Shown one piece after another: positions 50,890 through 60,181 of a DNA stretch of 64,000 bases. The stretch's first letter is position 1. Each line of letters begins with the position of its first letter. The notes beneath the pieces were generated by a model, which was not told the origin of the DNA, searched no databases, and saw nothing but the letters and a program-made list of their open reading frames with translations. Position numbers and translations under genes: made by a program. Location of the stretch: NCBI GenBank assembly GCA_934444735.1, contig CAKSDE010000015.1:1-64000 (forward strand), read 5' to 3'. This DNA is from an uncultured Clostridia bacterium (lineage in GTDB: Bacteria; Bacillota; Clostridia; UBA1381).

Positions 50890-53343
50890 TTATTTTGTAT
50901 AGTTCAGCCAAATTGCCATATAATCCTCTATGTCAATTTTTTGGTCGCCGTTAAAGTCGCATTTTGATGCGTCATTCCAGTTTGTGCTGTTTTTATCGGC
51001 ACGATAATAAAGCTGTGCTTCGGTAATGTCTAAAAGGTCAACCTTTCCGTCGCCGTTTACATCATAAGTGAGCGCATCGGTAAATGTTGCCTCAGCCGGG
51101 TTGATTCCGTTTACAGTACCGTACATTACGTTTTTATCCGAATCCCAACCCGATACCTTTAAATCAGTGATTTTCAGCGTTGCGTTTTCCGCATTCACCG
51201 TTATTTTTGCAATTTTAGCCGATTTGTCGGATGAAAACAGATTTGCGTCAGCATTTAAAAATCCCAGTATTGCCATACCCGTATATTTGCCTCCGTTTAC
51301 TTCGCCGCTGATATCACCGATAACGGTAAATCCGTTATCTCCGATGATTTTAATGTCAGCGGTTGAGGTTTCAAAGGTCAACTGAACATTTGCAATTCTT
51401 GCAGCCTCCGAAAGTGAAAGTGCAAAATACGATTTTCCCTTTTCGGCTGCAACCTTTTCAGCTGCCAACGCTGCTTTGGTTTCTATATTTTCTTTTTCGG
51501 GTTTGGTTGAGTCGGACTCCGTAACGGTTATCATGCAATATGCGCTGATTCCGTTTGCCGCTGTTGCTGTGATTTTTGCACTTCCTGCCGAAATCGCATT
51601 TACAACTCCTTTTTTGTCAACCGTTGCAACGGTTATGTCAGAGCTTTCCCAAGTGACGGATTTATCTGTCGCCGTTTGAGGCAATACCGTTGCGGACAGC
51701 TGAAGCTTGTCGCCTTTTTTCAGAGATGCGGAGGTTTTATTAAGCGTCACTTTTGTCACTTCATCATTATTTCCATCAGATATAGATGAATCGATGACCG
51801 CAAAATATCCCAAGCTTTCTGTCTGTGTGGTAAATGTTTTGCTTACCATTGACGATGAAATTTCCGAAGCTTCGCCGTCGGCGTAAAAATACAGTTTTGC
51901 ATTCTTTGAATAACCATCGGGCAATCCAATACTTACAGTATAGTCATTTGCGTTGCTGTCCGGAGTGACCGAAATTTTGTATACGTTTAGTGCTCCGTCG
52001 GATGATTTTACCTTGAAGGCGTTATATTCATCACCCGAATAAATTCCTTCCGTCGTAAGCTGTGAGTTGATCAGGAATTCACCCTCAACTTTGATTTTTT
52101 TATCAAGATTAATTAAATAAAAACTTCCCGGATTTATGGAATCAAGGTTTGACACATCGGGGAGGATCTCGTATTTATATCCCCAGTCTTCCACATTATT
52201 TACCGCCCAGCGCTCACCGCTTGAACCTTTTTCGACATAAACCACCAATGTTCTCGGGCTGTCAGGAAACATATCGTAAGCTCCTACGGTGTCATCATTC
52301 GGGAATCCTGTAACACTTGCCGGAATAACTACCCTTTGCATATTTGTGCAGCCTTCAAATGCCGCAAGTGTTATATTCACAAGGCCATCGGGAAGAATCA
52401 AATTTGTAAGCGATTTACAGTCTGCAAAAGCATACATTTCAATGTTTGTTGCCGATTCGGGAAAACCTATTGAAGAAAGACTTGTGCATCCCTTAAACAA
52501 GCTGTGAGAAATACTTGTCATATCTTTCGGAAGTTTTACGTGTGTAAGCTTAGTGCAATCTTCAAACGCGCCGGAATCAAGCTTTTGGACGGTATCGGGA
52601 ATGGTAACATCGGTCAGTCCTGTTTTTTCAAAAGCGTTGCCTCCTATGATTTTTACCGTCTCGGGTATGCCGATATCGGTCAGCCTTTCCGCACAGCTAA
52701 ATGCGCTTGCCCAAATTCTGTCTACCGTTCTGCCGTTTACTTGCCCCGGTATTGTGTACCCGCCTTCTCTGCCGCTTGGATAGGCTGTCAGAGTCAGGTT
52801 GGGATCATCATACTGCGGAACGCCCTCGTCAACCCACGGGCCGAACATAACGCCGTGTTCATCGGTAACATAGTATGGATTTTGGGGGTGAACCGTTATT
52901 TTTTTCATACTTGTGCAGCCTTTGAATACATTCGCGGTCACATAGGTTGCTACTGAAGGAATCTCGCATTCGGTCAGCTTGGGGCAATTTGCAAAGGCGC
53001 TCAGACGGATAATCATATCCGCTCCGTCGGTCGGGTCTTCAAAAATTATTCGTTCAAGAGCCGTACAGCCGTCAAATGCGTGATAGCCGATAACTTGGAC
53101 ACTGCCGGGGATTGTTACGCTTGTAACGTTATCGTTGTTTAAAAATGCTTCGCCCGCAATCACGGTAACGGTATTCGGAATTTTAATGTCTCCGCCGTTT
53201 CCGTAGTATCCGAGAAGCTCGCCGTCTTTTATATTTGCGCCGATTAATCCGTCATTCCCTGCGGATACGCTGACGGTGAATCCCGTCAGCATAGCCGCAA
53301 TAAGCATCAGCGCAGACAAATTTTTTAAGATTTTATTCTTCAT
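50890..53343 (-). CDS. Secreted BspA-type LRR protein with Big2, cohesin-like and dockerin-like domains
   Basis: 817 residues with a signal peptide (1-28). Residues 30-380 are BspA/Treponema-type leucine-rich repeats (VTSVTIPGSVQVIGYHAFDGCTALERI and about ten more). A strand-rich stretch follows, then a Big2 Ig domain (about 530-605: VTKVTLNKTSASLKKGD...YCMITV). A cohesin-like sandwich comes next (about 620-745). Two EF-loop dockerin-like repeats end the protein: DVNGDGKVDLLDITEAQLYY and DFNGDQKIDIEDYMAIW. LRR regions of this type often bind host or matrix proteins. AAGGAG precedes the ATG, 9 bases after the previous gene. Confidence 0.82.
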   Translation of the reverse strand: MKNKILKNLSALMLIAAMLTGFTVSVSAGNDGLIGANIKDGELLGYYGNGGDIKIPNTVTVIAGEAFLNNDNVTSVTIPGSVQVIGYHAFDGCTALERIIFEDPTDGADMIIRLSAFANCPKLTECEIPSVATYVTANVFKGCTSMKKITVHPQNPYYVTDEHGVMFGPWVDEGVPQYDDPNLTLTAYPSGREGGYTIPGQVNGRTVDRIWASAFSCAERLTDIGIPETVKIIGGNAFEKTGLTDVTIPDTVQKLDSGAFEDCTKLTHVKLPKDMTSISHSLFKGCTSLSSIGFPESATNIEMYAFADCKSLTNLILPDGLVNITLAAFEGCTNMQRVVIPASVTGFPNDDTVGAYDMFPDSPRTLVVYVEKGSSGERWAVNNVEDWGYKYEILPDVSNLDSINPGSFYLINLDKKIKVEGEFLINSQLTTEGIYSGDEYNAFKVKSSDGALNVYKISVTPDSNANDYTVSIGLPDGYSKNAKLYFYADGEASEISSSMVSKTFTTQTESLGYFAVIDSSISDGNNDEVTKVTLNKTSASLKKGDKLQLSATVLPQTATDKSVTWESSDITVATVDKKGVVNAISAGSAKITATAANGISAYCMITVTESDSTKPEKENIETKAALAAEKVAAEKGKSYFALSLSEAARIANVQLTFETSTADIKIIGDNGFTVIGDISGEVNGGKYTGMAILGFLNADANLFSSDKSAKIAKITVNAENATLKITDLKVSGWDSDKNVMYGTVNGINPAEATFTDALTYDVNGDGKVDLLDITEAQLYYRADKNSTNWNDASKCDFNGDQKIDIEDYMAIWLNYTK

Positions 53344-53352
53344 ATCTGCTCC

Positions 53353-54981
53353 TTATTGAAAATCACTTAAATTATTGAATATATCTATATAGTCCTGAAT
53401 ATCAACCTTGTTATCGCCGTTTACGTCCATAGCCTTCGCTTTTTCTTCCCAATTTGCATCTGTTGATTTCGCCTGATAATATCTTTGTGCCTCGGTAATG
53501 TCTACAATATCAACTTTGTTATCGCCGTTTACGTCATAACTCGGAACAAATATGCTTGCCGAAGCTGTACCGATTGTAACCGTTCCGTCCATTGCTGATT
53601 CATCTTCGCTGACAACACCGGCTGCCAATGCACTCAATATCTCCGCTGTTATATTTCCCTTTGCACTGTCTTTTAACGGAACGGAAATTTGCGCAAGCTT
53701 TGTTTTCTCGGTTGAAGTAAAGCCTGTAACATTGCCTGTAATGCCCATATATGCTTTTAAAACAAGCTTGCCGTCGATTTCTTCCCATTTTGATGTTCCG
53801 GCGCTGAATTTATCGTTTGCTATTATTTTGCCTTTGTCAACTTTAGATAAATCAAACGACGCTTTCAAAATAACTGTACTCACGTTTTCCGCACTATCAA
53901 GATAAATGTTGTAAACAGCTTTTCCGCCTGTTATTTTATCTTCCTCGATTGAAACGGCAGCTGAAACTGTCTTAACTTCCGGTTCTGCACCTGCAACGGT
54001 AATTGTTGTGTTTTCGGGTGTGTAATACTTTGTGTATGATATTGGTTCAAAAGCCTTGGCAACATCTTCATTTTTTACAATTACCTTGCTGCCCGCTTTT
54101 ATCTCGGTGCACACCTCGGAGCCGAGCGACGGAGCGGTTTCGTGTTCAAGTATAATTTCCTCGATTGCCGTCATGCCGTTAAATGCATACCGCGCAATGC
54201 TTGTTACCGTTTGAGGAACCGTGATTTTCTTTAATGTTCCGTTTTCTTTAAATAACTGAGGACCGATTTCGGTAACGGTCTTGCCATTGACAGAACCCGG
54301 AATTGTAAACTCCGTCTCCTGCTTGCCAAACGGATATGCAGTCATAACGGCGCCCTCTCCGCTTACATCATACAAAATATTACCGTCAGCCGCAAAATTT
54401 TCCGAACCGTCTGCAACGGATATAGATGTCAACGATGTGCAGCCGCGCAGAAAGTTGTTGTCTACCGAGCTTAACTGTTTCGGTAATTCTATAGACGTCA
54501 GCGATGTGCAGCCGGCAAAAACATCATTTTTGAACCTCAGCGAGGATTCGTCGCTCCCGGCAAATGTCACAGTTTCAAGTTTTTGGCAATCTTTAAATGC
54601 CGAAGCTGCAATCATTGACATAGTCCCCGGTATTGACACGCTCTTTAAATTCGGGCAATTTGCAAATGCGCTCAAAGATACGGTATCATACCCTTCCGGA
54701 ATTACAACATCTGTAATAATTTCGTTTGCTGTAAATGCCGCACCTACCGATGTTATCGCATATTCCGTTTCGCCAAACTTTGCAGTTGTCGGAAGTGTAA
54801 TTTTGCCGTCGGTTCCTGTATATTTTGCAATACTTACTTCAAGCGAAGATCCGTATCCGCTTTTTTCTACAGTAAAATCCCCGACCTCAACTGTTGCCGC
54901 ATTTACGCCGACAACGCTTATTCCCATAAGCATAACTGCCGAGCACATTGTTATCATTGCTTTTTTGAATAAATTTTTCAT
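53353..54981 (-). CDS. Secreted BspA-type LRR protein with cohesin-like and dockerin-like domains
   Basis: 542 residues with a signal peptide (1-28). BspA-type LRRs span about residues 75-300 (VVIPEGYDTVSLSAFANCPNLKSVSIPGTMSMIAASAFKDCQKLETVTF). A cohesin-like domain at about 340-470 (AAVSIEEDKITGGKAVYNIYLDS...KLAQISVPLKDSAKGNITAEIL) is clearly homologous to the next protein upstream. Dockerin-like repeats follow: DVNGDNKVDIVDITEAQRYY and DVNGDNKVDIQDYIDIF, with D, N, D, D, D at calcium-loop positions. No enzyme domain. It is 15 bases from the previous gene and 9 from the next, so it is in a tight operon. Confidence 0.82.
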   Translation of the reverse strand: MKNLFKKAMITMCSAVMLMGISVVGVNAATVEVGDFTVEKSGYGSSLEVSIAKYTGTDGKITLPTTAKFGETEYAITSVGAAFTANEIITDVVIPEGYDTVSLSAFANCPNLKSVSIPGTMSMIAASAFKDCQKLETVTFAGSDESSLRFKNDVFAGCTSLTSIELPKQLSSVDNNFLRGCTSLTSISVADGSENFAADGNILYDVSGEGAVMTAYPFGKQETEFTIPGSVNGKTVTEIGPQLFKENGTLKKITVPQTVTSIARYAFNGMTAIEEIILEHETAPSLGSEVCTEIKAGSKVIVKNEDVAKAFEPISYTKYYTPENTTITVAGAEPEVKTVSAAVSIEEDKITGGKAVYNIYLDSAENVSTVILKASFDLSKVDKGKIIANDKFSAGTSKWEEIDGKLVLKAYMGITGNVTGFTSTEKTKLAQISVPLKDSAKGNITAEILSALAAGVVSEDESAMDGTVTIGTASASIFVPSYDVNGDNKVDIVDITEAQRYYQAKSTDANWEEKAKAMDVNGDNKVDIQDYIDIFNNLSDFQ

Positions 54982-54996
54982 AGCCTAATCTCCATT

Positions 54997-55767
54997 CTAA
55001 TTATTTATTGTTGTTTTGTCTGCAAGCGGTCGCATCGAATCGATTCCGTCCCAAATCATAACAGATACCGTTTCGGCTTGCCCGAAATCAATTCCGGTCG
55101 GTGATATTTCATTTTCGCCTTGCTTCAAGCCGATATTTTCCTTGTATGCGTTTACAAGCCCGCCCTGACTGTCGTATGATACATATATAACATCTGCATT
55201 GCGATTATTTGACGAAAGAATATTTACCTTGTTTTTGTCAAAGCTCAAAACGCTACATTCCCTTATCGCATAGCTGATCGGTTGCTTGGGGACGGTTACG
55301 TTTCCCTTGAGCGCATTGCTGTCTGTTTGAATAACACCGGCGCATATTGCGTCCGATACCGTTGCCGTCACATCTCCGACCGTTAAAATATCAATCGGGA
55401 TTGAAATCTGCGCCACCTTGATTTTGCCGTCAGACGAGAACCCGGTTTTCTGTCCCGTTCTGCCCAAATAGGCTTTTAACGTGTTTTCATCGCTCCATTC
55501 GCTGTGCGATATATCAAAGCAATCATTGTCCGTAAGGCTCATTGTCCCTTTTTCCTTTGATGTAAAATCCATTGCAAACATCAGTGTACTCAAATAGTTT
55601 GCATTTTCAATATACACATCATAGTCAATTCCCGCAGCCGTCCGCTTTGGTTCAAAAATAATTGCGGTTTGCGGATTTTCGCTTGCCTGCGCCGAAACAG
55701 CCGTAATATTTGCCGACAGCATCATGGCAGCCGTAAGCAAGCTTATTATTTTTTCCTGCAGTTTCAT
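54997..55767 (-). CDS. Secreted cohesin-like domain protein with WDSL-type C-terminus
   Basis: 256 residues with a signal peptide (1-26). Residues 30-165 (TAIIFEPKRTAAGIDYDVYIENANYLSTLMFAMDFTSKE...TLKAYLGRTGQKTGFSSDGKIKVAQISIPIDI) align with the cohesin-like domain of the following gene: both have an LKAYxGxTGxxTGF block and an AxxAGV block. The last 75 residues are the shared module ending AETVSVMIWDGIDSMRPLADK. It has no dockerin and no SLH, so it might be a free adaptor. It is the first gene of the operon, with GAGGTG before the ATG and an operator palindrome 19 bases upstream. Confidence 0.72.
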   Translation of the reverse strand: MKLQEKIISLLTAAMMLSANITAVSAQASENPQTAIIFEPKRTAAGIDYDVYIENANYLSTLMFAMDFTSKEKGTMSLTDNDCFDISHSEWSDENTLKAYLGRTGQKTGFSSDGKIKVAQISIPIDILTVGDVTATVSDAICAGVIQTDSNALKGNVTVPKQPISYAIRECSVLSFDKNKVNILSSNNRNADVIYVSYDSQGGLVNAYKENIGLKQGENEISPTGIDFGQAETVSVMIWDGIDSMRPLADKTTINN

Positions 55768-55785
55768 ATTGTCACCTCTTTCACA

Positions 55786-55801
55786 GTTAGTTTTAACTAA
55801 C
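55786..55801. promoter_or_regulatory. Operator palindrome 1 (GTTAG-N6-CTAAC)
   Basis: GTTAGTTTTAACTAAC, a perfect palindrome in its 7-base arms, 19 bases upstream of the cohesin-like gene's ATG on the minus strand, where it would cover the leader or start point. Confidence 0.75.
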
Positions 55802-55851
55802 CTATATTCAAAAAAAATTAAATACCTCTTTCAAACACTTCCTTTCATTTA

Positions 55852-55867
55852 GTTAGTTTCAGCTAAC
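55852..55867. promoter_or_regulatory. Operator palindrome 2 (GTTAG-N6-CTAAC)
   Basis: GTTAGTTTCAGCTAAC keeps both outer five-base arms with a varied centre. It lies mid-way in the divergent region, upstream of the minus-strand operon. The rest of 55768-56090 contains no ORF. Confidence 0.7.
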
Positions 55868-55992
55868 CATAAGCCTTTAAAAAAGTGTCCGTTTCAAGAC
55901 ACCAATGTTCGGTCGTCACACCATAATTAACAAAACAGAGTATATCACATCATATATGTCTTGTCAATACTACAAAAAATTTTTGTAAATAC

Positions 55993-56021
55993 TTTACAAA
56001 TAAATTTATTTATGCTATACT
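55993..56021 (+). promoter_or_regulatory. Promoter of the subtilase gene
   Basis: TTTACA (55993-55998), 17 bases, TATACT (56016-56021). Operator 3 starts 8 bases after the -10 box, at the predicted transcription start. Confidence 0.75.
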
Positions 56022-56028
56022 TTGTTAT

Positions 56029-56044
56029 GTTAGTCGTCACTAAC
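56029..56044. promoter_or_regulatory. Operator palindrome 3 (GTTAG-N6-CTAAC) over the subtilase start point
   Basis: GTTAGTCGTCACTAAC. Its position at +1 to +16 is that expected for a repressor site. Confidence 0.75.
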
Positions 56045-56090
56045 CGTAAATAACGCCAACTTATTTACGAAAGGATTTGCAAAGTCAAAG

Positions 56091-59000
56091 ATGAATAACA
56101 AATTTTTTAAACGCATTTCAGCTGCTGTTGTTTCCGCCAGCCTTCTTGTTTCAAGTTCAGCGGTATTTGCGGATACAAACGGTATTTTTGCGATGTTGTC
56201 CGCCGACATAACTAAGGCCGGCAAAAGTGAAAAAGTTCGCATCATTGTTGAGCTTGAGGACGCACCGCTTCTTTCTTACGGCGGAAAAATCAGCACATAT
56301 TCGAGTGTTTCCGATTTTCTCGCATCAAATGAAGTCCAAGTAATAGAACAAAAACTTGATCAGAACCGCAAAGCCGTAAAAAAGGCGCTTGTGCAAAGTG
56401 GTATGGATTTCACCGTAAAACGTGAGTATTCTGCCGTAATGAACGGCTTGGCAGTAGAGGCTGATATTGCCGATCTGGACGCAATCAAAGAAACAGACGG
56501 CGTAAAAGACGCCTTTAGTGCAGAATTTTACAGTCTACCCGAGCCGATAAATACCTATTCGGACGGCGGAGTTTCCGCAATCGGCGGTGATATTGTCGGC
56601 GAAGAGCTTGGTCTTACCGGCAAAAACAGTGCTGTTGCAATTCTCGATACGGGGCTTGATTTATCTCACCCGGCTTTTTCGTCGGTAAACAGTCCGAAAT
56701 ATTCCAAAGATGATATTGAAAATGTAATTAAAAACAATAAAATGACAATCGGTAAACTGAACGTTTCCAAAGTCTATATAAACGATAAAATCCCGTACGC
56801 GTATGATTATGCCGATGTGGATACCAACGTTTCGGGCGGTGACTCCCACGGTACTCACGTTGCCGGAATTGTCGGCGCGAACAGCGGCGGAGTCGTTGAA
56901 GGTGTCGCGCCCGACGCACAGCTTTTCATTATGAAAGTGTTCGGCGATTCCACAGGCGGCGCGTATGATGATGATATTTTGGCGGCGCTCGACGATTCTG
57001 TCAAATTCGGTGTGGATTCCATAAATATGAGTCTCGGTTCAACGGCAGGATTTTCCGAAAGTGCCTATAAATCCATGCGCGAGGTCTATAACCGCGTAAA
57101 AGATTCGGGAATCGCTCTTTACTGCGCCGCAGGAAACGAATACAGCTCGACTTATCAGAACACAGCCGGCAATGACCTGCCGAAAGCAACAGAGCCGGAC
57201 AACGGTACCGTTGCTTCGCCGTCCACATATGAAGCGGCTCTTTCGGTTGCGAGCATGAACAATATCGAAACGACCTCCATATATCTGCTTGCAAACGGCA
57301 GAAAAATCCGTTATAATGATCCGTCCGAAAAAGCAAGCGGTCAGCTTATATCGCTTTCGGGTACCTTTGAGTATGTTGATTGTGGTATAGGTGCGGCGGC
57401 AGATTTTTCAGATAAAAATTTAAAAGGGAAAATCGCTTTGATAAGACGTGCCGGTGAAGAAAACGGCGAAATTCTCACCTTTGCACAAAAAGAAACAAAT
57501 GCAAAAAATGCAGGTGCGATTGCTGCGATTATTTACGATAATGTAGACGGTGCTCTTGTAAATATGTCAACCGACAATAAGATACCGTGTGTGTTTATCA
57601 GTAAGGCAGACGGTGAGTATCTTTGCGAACAAGCTGACAAACACCTTTCGGTAAGCGAAGATTATGTTGACAGATTTAAAGACAGTTACAGCGGAAAGAT
57701 GAGCGACTTTTCGTCTTGGGGCATAACTCCGGATTTAAAACTAAAACCTGAAATTACAGCTCCCGGCGGAGATATTTATTCCACACTTCCAAACGGACTT
57801 TACGGAAATATGAGCGGCACATCGATGGCGTCACCTCATATGGCAGGTGCTGCTGCCGTTATGAAGCAGTATATTTGCGAGGATAAAAACGGGCTTAATA
57901 TGACAACCGCCGAAAGAACAAGTCTTTTTAATGCTCTGATGATGAGTACGGCAGTCCCCGTTAAAGATGAAAACGGTATTCCGTATTCACCGAGAAAACA
58001 AGGCGCAGGACTCGTCCAGCTGCAAAATGCCGTAAAGGCAAATGCTTTTCTTCTAAACACAGATAACGGCAGACCGAAAGGCGAATTGGGGTATAATGAA
58101 AGCGGAAATTATTCCTTTGCTTTTAAAGCGGTTTCCATGAGCGGCAGTTCAATCCAATATGAGCCATCGGTAACCGTTCTTACAGAAGATACCGTCACAG
58201 AAAACGGTATTGTGTATATGGCACAAAGAGCTAGAGAGCTTTCAAGCGATGAGGTAACTGTCAGCATTCCCGATAAAATAACACTTTCGGCAAACGGTGA
58301 ATCCGAGATAAATGTAAAAATTGAATTGACCGAAAAAGGTAAAGCTAACCTGAAAAAAGATTTCCCGAACGGAATATATATCGATGGGTATGTAACGCTC
58401 AACCCAATACAAAACGGAGAGGTTACGCTTTTCTATCCGTTTATGGGATTTTTCGGTGATTGGTCGGCTCTTTCCATGTTTGATTCGGATATATACGATG
58501 ATAAAACAGCGTCAATCTGCGAAACTCAGATCGGACAGTTCAGAAACAGCGACGGCGGCGGATATATCCTCGGACATAACTATTATGTTGACGGTTCGGA
58601 GAAGTATAATGCCGATAAAACCGCAATAAAGGGGAATGAATCCGGCAAAAACGTTACCGCAGCCGTTTCTCTTTTGAGAAATGCCGACAAGCTCACATTT
58701 TCCGTAGATGATTCCGACGGAAATACCGTTTACAGCGAAAGCTTGTCAAAGGTTTCAAAAACCTACCACTCCTCCGAAGGATTTTACACGCCTATGGCGC
58801 CCAAAGGCTGGGAACCGTTCGATACATGGAACGCACCGCTTGACGACGGTAACTATGTTTACAAAATCACAGCGGCATTGGGCGGCAAAGAAGAAACAAA
58901 AACCTTCCCGATTGTAATAGACAGCATAGCGCCGGAGGTTATTTCAAGCAGAATTGAGGGCGCCAACTGGATTGTGACCGTTCACGACAATCATTATATT

Positions 59001-60074
59001 CAGGGTGCGTGTGCAACGGCAAACGGAAATGAGCCGCTGACCGAATGGATTGAGCCGGACGCTGACGCCGCAGATAAAACAACAGAAATCACATTTGACC
59101 TGTCGTCCTCTGAATTTAAAGGTCTCACGCAGGCAAAAATTGCACTGATAGATTATGCCGGAAACACTTATCTTTCAGATTACTACTCACTTTCGGGGGC
59201 GTCAATCGTATATCCGCAGTCGGTAACGCTTGATAAATCGTCGCTGATATTAAGCGAAGGTGAAAGTGCAAAGCTTTCGGCTGAAGTTATGCCGAAAAAT
59301 GCCTCGAACAGAACCGTTACCTGGAGCAGCTCTGACACAAATGTGGCGGAGATATCACAAAACGGAGAAGTTAAAGCGAAAAAAGCCGGGAGTGCTGTCA
59401 TTACAGCTGAAACGGTAAACGGAATAAAAGCAAGCTGCGAGATAACAGTAAATGCAAAAACACCCGAAACAATTCCTGTCACGGCAGCAGTCACAGCAAA
59501 AAAGAATACCTTTGCCGGCGATATAATACCGTTTGGATTCCAACTCGGAAACATGAAAAAAGTTGCAACCGTCTCCTTCACATTTGAAAAAGATGACGTT
59601 TTGCAATATATGAATCTGATCGGCAAGAACGGATTTACCCCGCTCGGAATCAAGTGGAATGATGATAATACCGCAACGATAGCTCTGTCTTACTTGCAAA
59701 ACGGAGCCGGCGGAAGTGTGACTAAATCAGAGCTTTTCGATATTGCCGAGGTTCAGTTTAAAGAAATTCTCAGTGATATGTCTGTTGGGATAAAGCTTAT
59801 CGATGTTTCCGCAACAGGATATGACGAAAACGGAAAAGCAGTTTACTTTACAACTAAGATTACCGCGGCAAATGCAAATACAACTGTAAGCGACAAGCCA
59901 AGCTGCGATGTAAACGGTGACGGTATAATTGATCTTCTCGATATAACATATTGTCAAAAATATTATCGCAAAGGCGCAAGCTCGTCTGATTGGAACGATT
60001 TTAAGCATTGCGATTTAGATGGCAGTGGTTTGATTGATATACAGGATTTAATTATTATTCTGCAAGCAATGTAA
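56091..60074 (+). CDS. Subtilisin-family (S8) protease with PA, Ig-like, cohesin-like and dockerin-like domains
   Basis: 1327 residues with a signal peptide (1-28). An inhibitor I9-like propeptide region (about 40-150: RIIVELEDAPLL...GLAVEADIADLDAIKETDGVKDAFSAEFY) precedes the catalytic domain with Asp186 (VAILDTGLDLSHP), His253 (GDSHGTHVAGIVG) and Ser578 (GNMSGTSMASPHMAGAAAV). A PA domain is inserted between His and Ser (about 410-530). C5a-peptidase-like Fn3 domains follow (about 670-800), then a Big2 Ig domain (about 1045-1120), a cohesin-like domain (about 1130-1260) and dockerin-like repeats (DVNGDGIIDLLDITYCQKYY, DLDGSGLIDIQDLIIIL). Lactocepin/C5a-peptidase relatives are usually wall-anchored; here the dockerin may replace a sorting signal. 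The Shine-Dalgarno (GAAAGG) is about 15 bases from the ATG, unusually far. Confidence 0.9.
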   Translation: MNNKFFKRISAAVVSASLLVSSSAVFADTNGIFAMLSADITKAGKSEKVRIIVELEDAPLLSYGGKISTYSSVSDFLASNEVQVIEQKLDQNRKAVKKALVQSGMDFTVKREYSAVMNGLAVEADIADLDAIKETDGVKDAFSAEFYSLPEPINTYSDGGVSAIGGDIVGEELGLTGKNSAVAILDTGLDLSHPAFSSVNSPKYSKDDIENVIKNNKMTIGKLNVSKVYINDKIPYAYDYADVDTNVSGGDSHGTHVAGIVGANSGGVVEGVAPDAQLFIMKVFGDSTGGAYDDDILAALDDSVKFGVDSINMSLGSTAGFSESAYKSMREVYNRVKDSGIALYCAAGNEYSSTYQNTAGNDLPKATEPDNGTVASPSTYEAALSVASMNNIETTSIYLLANGRKIRYNDPSEKASGQLISLSGTFEYVDCGIGAAADFSDKNLKGKIALIRRAGEENGEILTFAQKETNAKNAGAIAAIIYDNVDGALVNMSTDNKIPCVFISKADGEYLCEQADKHLSVSEDYVDRFKDSYSGKMSDFSSWGITPDLKLKPEITAPGGDIYSTLPNGLYGNMSGTSMASPHMAGAAAVMKQYICEDKNGLNMTTAERTSLFNALMMSTAVPVKDENGIPYSPRKQGAGLVQLQNAVKANAFLLNTDNGRPKGELGYNESGNYSFAFKAVSMSGSSIQYEPSVTVLTEDTVTENGIVYMAQRARELSSDEVTVSIPDKITLSANGESEINVKIELTEKGKANLKKDFPNGIYIDGYVTLNPIQNGEVTLFYPFMGFFGDWSALSMFDSDIYDDKTASICETQIGQFRNSDGGGYILGHNYYVDGSEKYNADKTAIKGNESGKNVTAAVSLLRNADKLTFSVDDSDGNTVYSESLSKVSKTYHSSEGFYTPMAPKGWEPFDTWNAPLDDGNYVYKITAALGGKEETKTFPIVIDSIAPEVISSRIEGANWIVTVHDNHYIQGACATANGNEPLTEWIEPDADAADKTTEITFDLSSSEFKGLTQAKIALIDYAGNTYLSDYYSLSGASIVYPQSVTLDKSSLILSEGESAKLSAEVMPKNASNRTVTWSSSDTNVAEISQNGEVKAKKAGSAVITAETVNGIKASCEITVNAKTPETIPVTAAVTAKKNTFAGDIIPFGFQLGNMKKVATVSFTFEKDDVLQYMNLIGKNGFTPLGIKWNDDNTATIALSYLQNGAGGSVTKSELFDIAEVQFKEILSDMSVGIKLIDVSATGYDENGKAVYFTTKITAANANTTVSDKPSCDVNGDGIIDLLDITYCQKYYRKGASSSDWNDFKHCDLDGSGLIDIQDLIIILQAM

Positions 60075-60100
60075 AATGCATCAATCAAAAAAGTCTGTAA

Positions 60101-60139
60101 AAAAATCCTCCTATGATATTTTATCATAGGAGGATTTTT
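60101..60139. terminator. Bidirectional terminator between convergent genes
   Basis: AAAAATCCTCCTATGATA pairs perfectly over 18 bases with TATCATAGGAGGATTTTT around TTT, with U-runs on both strands. Confidence 0.92.
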
Positions 60140-60181
60140 TTCTGCAATACTGCCTGAATATTCCGTTAATATTTGTATCTC

